Shown here in pieces: positions 61,462-64,000 of a DNA stretch of 64,000 nucleotides; the stretch's first letter is position 1, and every line of letters starts with the position of its first letter. The stretch comes from an uncultured Flavobacteriaceae bacterium (GTDB lineage Bacteria; Bacteroidota; Bacteroidia; Flavobacteriales; Flavobacteriaceae). Under the pieces are notes generated by a model, which did no database searches, was not told the DNA's origin, and saw nothing but the letters and a program-made list of their open reading frames with translations. Where the stretch lies: contig CANKYF010000018.1 of assembly GCA_947487895.1 (NCBI GenBank), forward strand, positions 1-64,000, in the 5' to 3' direction. Made by a program: the position numbers and the translations under genes.

Positions 61462-63612
61462 TTAATTCTTTACTTTATTACGTTTGTTTAAAGCTACCTT
61501 TTTAACAGGATAAGACATTTTTAAATCTTCTAATACATTTATAGCTTCTTCTACATAAACATCTTTAACTAAGTTCTCATGCCAACGTTCTCTTTTTTCT
61601 TGTAAATCTGTGGTATCTTGAGTAAACAAATTCTTCTCATAACCATGAGATCTAAATGTTAAATTAGTATTATACTTAGAGATAGCATTAAACTTTTTAC
61701 CTTCCTCATCGTTTTTCTCTAAATCTTGTTTGTACATTTTATAATTTAAAGACACTTCTGTTTCATCTATTTTACTTTTAACCCATTTAGCATTTTCTTC
61801 AATAAGTTTCAATTGCTCATTAGCACTCATACGTTCCTTACTTTTTTTAATGGTTTTATCATAATCAAAGTAATACTCCCAAGGCTTATAATCTGCCGCA
61901 GTAATTTCATCATATGGTAGCGGATTATCTTTTTCTTTTTCCCCTACTTCAATAAAGCTAAAACGTCCTGGGACTTCTACATCACTTTGCACCCCTTCTA
62001 ACTGTACTGAACCTCCATTGATTCTATAATATTTTTGTGTAGTAAAAGCTAAAGCGCCTAAATCTCCACTTGTACTGTTTCTTACTAAATCATTTAAATT
62101 ATAAACATTTTGTACAGTACCTTTTCCATACGTTTGCTTACTTCCAATAACAATTGCTCTTTTATAATCTTGCATTGCAGCCGCCATTATTTCTGAAGCT
62201 GAAGCTGATAATTCGTTTACCAAAATAACTAAAGGACCATCCCAAGAAATAGATTCATCCATATCTTCTAAAACTTCCTTTTTTTCTCCTGTTGATCGTA
62301 CTTGAACAATTGGTCCTTCTTTTATAAATAAACCAGCCATATCAACAACAGTTGGTAAAGACCCTCCACCATTATTTCTTAAATCTAGAACAAGACCTTC
62401 TATACCTTCCTCCTTTAAACGTTCAATTTCTTTTTTGACATCTTGTGCAGCATTTACGTTCTTATAATCATTAAAATCTACATAAAACTTAGGAAGATTA
62501 ATAAGACCAAATGTTTTCCCTTCTTTTTCAACTACTGATGATTTTGCATAGGTTTCACCTAATTCTACAACATCTCTTGTGATGACAACATCTTTAATAG
62601 TGCCATCAACTTTTTTAATAGTTAATGTTACTTTAGTTCCTTTAGGGCCTTTGATATATTTAATGGCATCATTAATTCTCATACCTACTATATCTATAGG
62701 GAACTCCTCATCTTCTTGCTTCACTTTAAGAATGATATCTTCAACATCTAACTCTTTGCTTCTCCAAGCTGGACCACCAGAAATTAATTCTACTATTTTT
62801 ATATAATCCATTCTTTTTTGAAGCCTAGCTCCAATACCTTCTAACTTACCAGACATATCCATATCAAAAGCTTCTTTATTTCTAGGAGCCAAGTAATAAG
62901 TATGCGGATCAAATTCTTCAACAATAGCATTCACATAAATAGAAAACCATTCCTCCCTTTTTAAATCATCTATATTATCATTAAAATAAATATTTAAAGA
63001 CTTTAGAGTAGCTTCTCGAGCTTCTTTCTCTATTTCAGTTTCTGTTTTAGAAATATAAGAAGCATCTCTTTCCTTTGTTTGTTCTTCTTCTATGTGTATA
63101 TCATCATAATTTGACAACGTCGAAAATTTCAATTGTTTTCTCCAACGTTCTTTTAACAGTTTTTTATTTCTAGCATACTCATCTTTGTCATAATCTGTGT
63201 TAAAAGTTTCATCTATAGTATAATCAAAAGGAGTAGATAAAACCTCTGCATAAATTTCTTTAGCCTCAGAAATTCTTTGAAGCAAACGACTGTACGTTAC
63301 ATTAAAAAAAGTAACATCTGTTGCTTTTAATTGATCGTCTAGTTCAAGTTTATACCTTGAAAATTCCTTTATATCAGATTCAAGAAAATAGCGCTTGAAT
63401 GGATCTAATGTTTCTATGTAATCTTTATATAATTCTTCTGAAAAAGTATCATCCATAGCAATAGGATCAAAATGCCCGCGCTCTAAAACAAATGTGATAA
63501 TTTGCACAAGTAATTTATCCTTATCTGGGTTATCAAATGTCTTAGTGGTAAAACTGCATGATGCAAAAGCTAAAAGCAGCAATAAGGATAGAACTTTATA
63601 ATTCCTTTTCAT
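61462..63612 (-). CDS. C-terminal processing protease (S41, Tsp/Prc type)
   Basis: A 716-residue lipoprotein-like protease (signal MKRNYKVLSLLLLLAFASC when started at 63612; an ATG at 63624 adds four residues). An N-terminal helical part is followed by a PDZ domain (about 245-350) and the S41 protease with the SASASE block (Ser near 471) and the Lys of YGKGTVQ (near 497). A C-terminal DUF3340-like region follows. It degrades or trims periplasmic proteins from their C-termini. It diverges from surE. Confidence 0.93.
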   Translation of the reverse strand: MKRNYKVLSLLLLLAFASCSFTTKTFDNPDKDKLLVQIITFVLERGHFDPIAMDDTFSEELYKDYIETLDPFKRYFLESDIKEFSRYKLELDDQLKATDVTFFNVTYSRLLQRISEAKEIYAEVLSTPFDYTIDETFNTDYDKDEYARNKKLLKERWRKQLKFSTLSNYDDIHIEEEQTKERDASYISKTETEIEKEAREATLKSLNIYFNDNIDDLKREEWFSIYVNAIVEEFDPHTYYLAPRNKEAFDMDMSGKLEGIGARLQKRMDYIKIVELISGGPAWRSKELDVEDIILKVKQEDEEFPIDIVGMRINDAIKYIKGPKGTKVTLTIKKVDGTIKDVVITRDVVELGETYAKSSVVEKEGKTFGLINLPKFYVDFNDYKNVNAAQDVKKEIERLKEEGIEGLVLDLRNNGGGSLPTVVDMAGLFIKEGPIVQVRSTGEKKEVLEDMDESISWDGPLVILVNELSASASEIMAAAMQDYKRAIVIGSKQTYGKGTVQNVYNLNDLVRNSTSGDLGALAFTTQKYYRINGGSVQLEGVQSDVEVPGRFSFIEVGEKEKDNPLPYDEITAADYKPWEYYFDYDKTIKKSKERMSANEQLKLIEENAKWVKSKIDETEVSLNYKMYKQDLEKNDEEGKKFNAISKYNTNLTFRSHGYEKNLFTQDTTDLQEKRERWHENLVKDVYVEEAINVLEDLKMSYPVKKVALNKRNKVKN

Positions 63613-63790
63613 AATTTTTCTCATCAGTTATTTTTTAAGAGTTCTATTAAAAAAATAGTAATAGTTTACTAAAATAAAGAAAAAACTATGCCAATAACTG
63701 CAAATAGGGCTAATTTTTTGTAAAACCAAAGAAAATAAGCTTTTACTAATGAAATTATGTATTTTAGCGATGATTTTATCTACTAAACCC

Positions 63791-64000
63791 ATGTCAAAAA
63801 AACCCCTTATACTTGTTACCAATGATGATGGTATAAATGCACCTGGTATTAGAACATTAATTAGTATTATGAATACTATAGGGGATGTTGTTGTAGTTGC
63901 TCCAGATAGTCCGCAAAGCGGAATGGGACATGCCATAACTGTAAATGCTACGCTTTATGTTAACAAGGTTCAAGTTGATGATGGTCCTCAAAAAGAATAT
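63791..64000 (+). CDS. surE: 5'/3'-nucleotidase SurE (N-terminal part, cut by window end)
   Basis: The first 70 codons of SurE, a metal-dependent nucleoside monophosphatase. It starts with the typical KPLILVTNDDGINAPGI; the NDDG Asp residues bind the metal, and VVVVAPDSPQSGMGHAIT follows. The ATG at 63791 fits family starts; one seven codons upstream (63770) is possible. The frame stays open to the window edge. Confidence 0.96.
   Translation, partial: MSKKPLILVTNDDGINAPGIRTLISIMNTIGDVVVVAPDSPQSGMGHAITVNATLYVNKVQVDDGPQKEY

Noticed and set aside
63628-63936. A 102-codon gene on the - strand opposite surE
   Set aside because: It is antisense to the clearly recognisable SurE start and covers the ctp-surE promoter gap.

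Overview
The window looks like chromosome of a marine, algae-associated member of the Flavobacteriaceae (Bacteroidetes). The reasons are low GC, Bacteroidetes-type -7 boxes (TAnnTTTG), no obvious Shine-Dalgarno sites, SusC/SusD proteins, an Oar-like receptor, a FecI/FecR-type sigma/anti-sigma pair, and an mraZ-to-ftsZ cluster in the usual flavobacterial order. The protein calls rest on recognised motifs and family resemblance; no database search was run.

Positions 1-34500 form a large polysaccharide utilisation locus for a sulfated red-algal galactan of the agar/porphyran type. Its left part, transcribed leftward, encodes a GH117 anhydro-galactosidase, an IclR regulator and a compact operon whose members fit L-3,6-anhydrogalactose catabolism: aldehyde dehydrogenase, enolase-superfamily cycloisomerase, zinc-type dehydrogenase and a KduD-like reductase. 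A sulfatase, a mutarotase and a RhaT-like sugar permease share that operon. The centre (11.9-19.2 kb) holds a tight four-gene operon of a large lipoprotein with two CxxCH sites, a DUF1501 protein, an NHL-type propeller and a membrane cytochrome with leucine-rich repeats. Such proteins are best known from Planctomycetes and have no established function. An AraC regulator diverges from this operon and is followed by two sulfatases and a GH28 protein. Facing these are a GH43 enzyme, a fourth sulfatase, SusD, SusC, FecR and an ECF sigma factor. Three different regulator types (IclR, AraC, ECF sigma/FecR) therefore serve one locus. No endo-agarase, 2-keto-3-deoxygluconate kinase, KDPG aldolase or sulfatase-maturing enzyme is visible, so these must lie elsewhere.

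Positions 35600-40850 are a mixed region: an Oar-like TonB-dependent receptor, a DUF2064 protein, a 104-bp tandem repeat, and an unusual module. In that module a small GIY-YIG nuclease gene sits between an intact tRNA-Arg(TCG) and a degenerate copy of the 5' half of the same tRNA. The degenerate copy is split by a 20-bp GC-rich palindrome.

Positions 40386-57316 hold a YqeY-like gene followed by the complete leftward division and cell-wall cluster: mraZ, rsmH, ftsL, ftsI, murE, mraY, murD, ftsW, (four-helix-bundle gene), murG, murC, ftsQ, ftsA, ftsZ. murF and ddl are absent from it. Four 10-bp-phased GTGGTAA boxes upstream of mraZ form a clear MraZ operator. Six genes of the cluster seem to start with TTG or GTG. 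The few intergenic gaps carry dispersed repeats, and a probably mobile four-helix-bundle gene has entered the cluster.

Positions 57600-64000 are ordinary chromosome: an alpha/beta hydrolase, the EngB GTPase, an outer-membrane protein of unknown role, an OppC-type permease, a C-terminal processing protease and the first 70 codons of surE.
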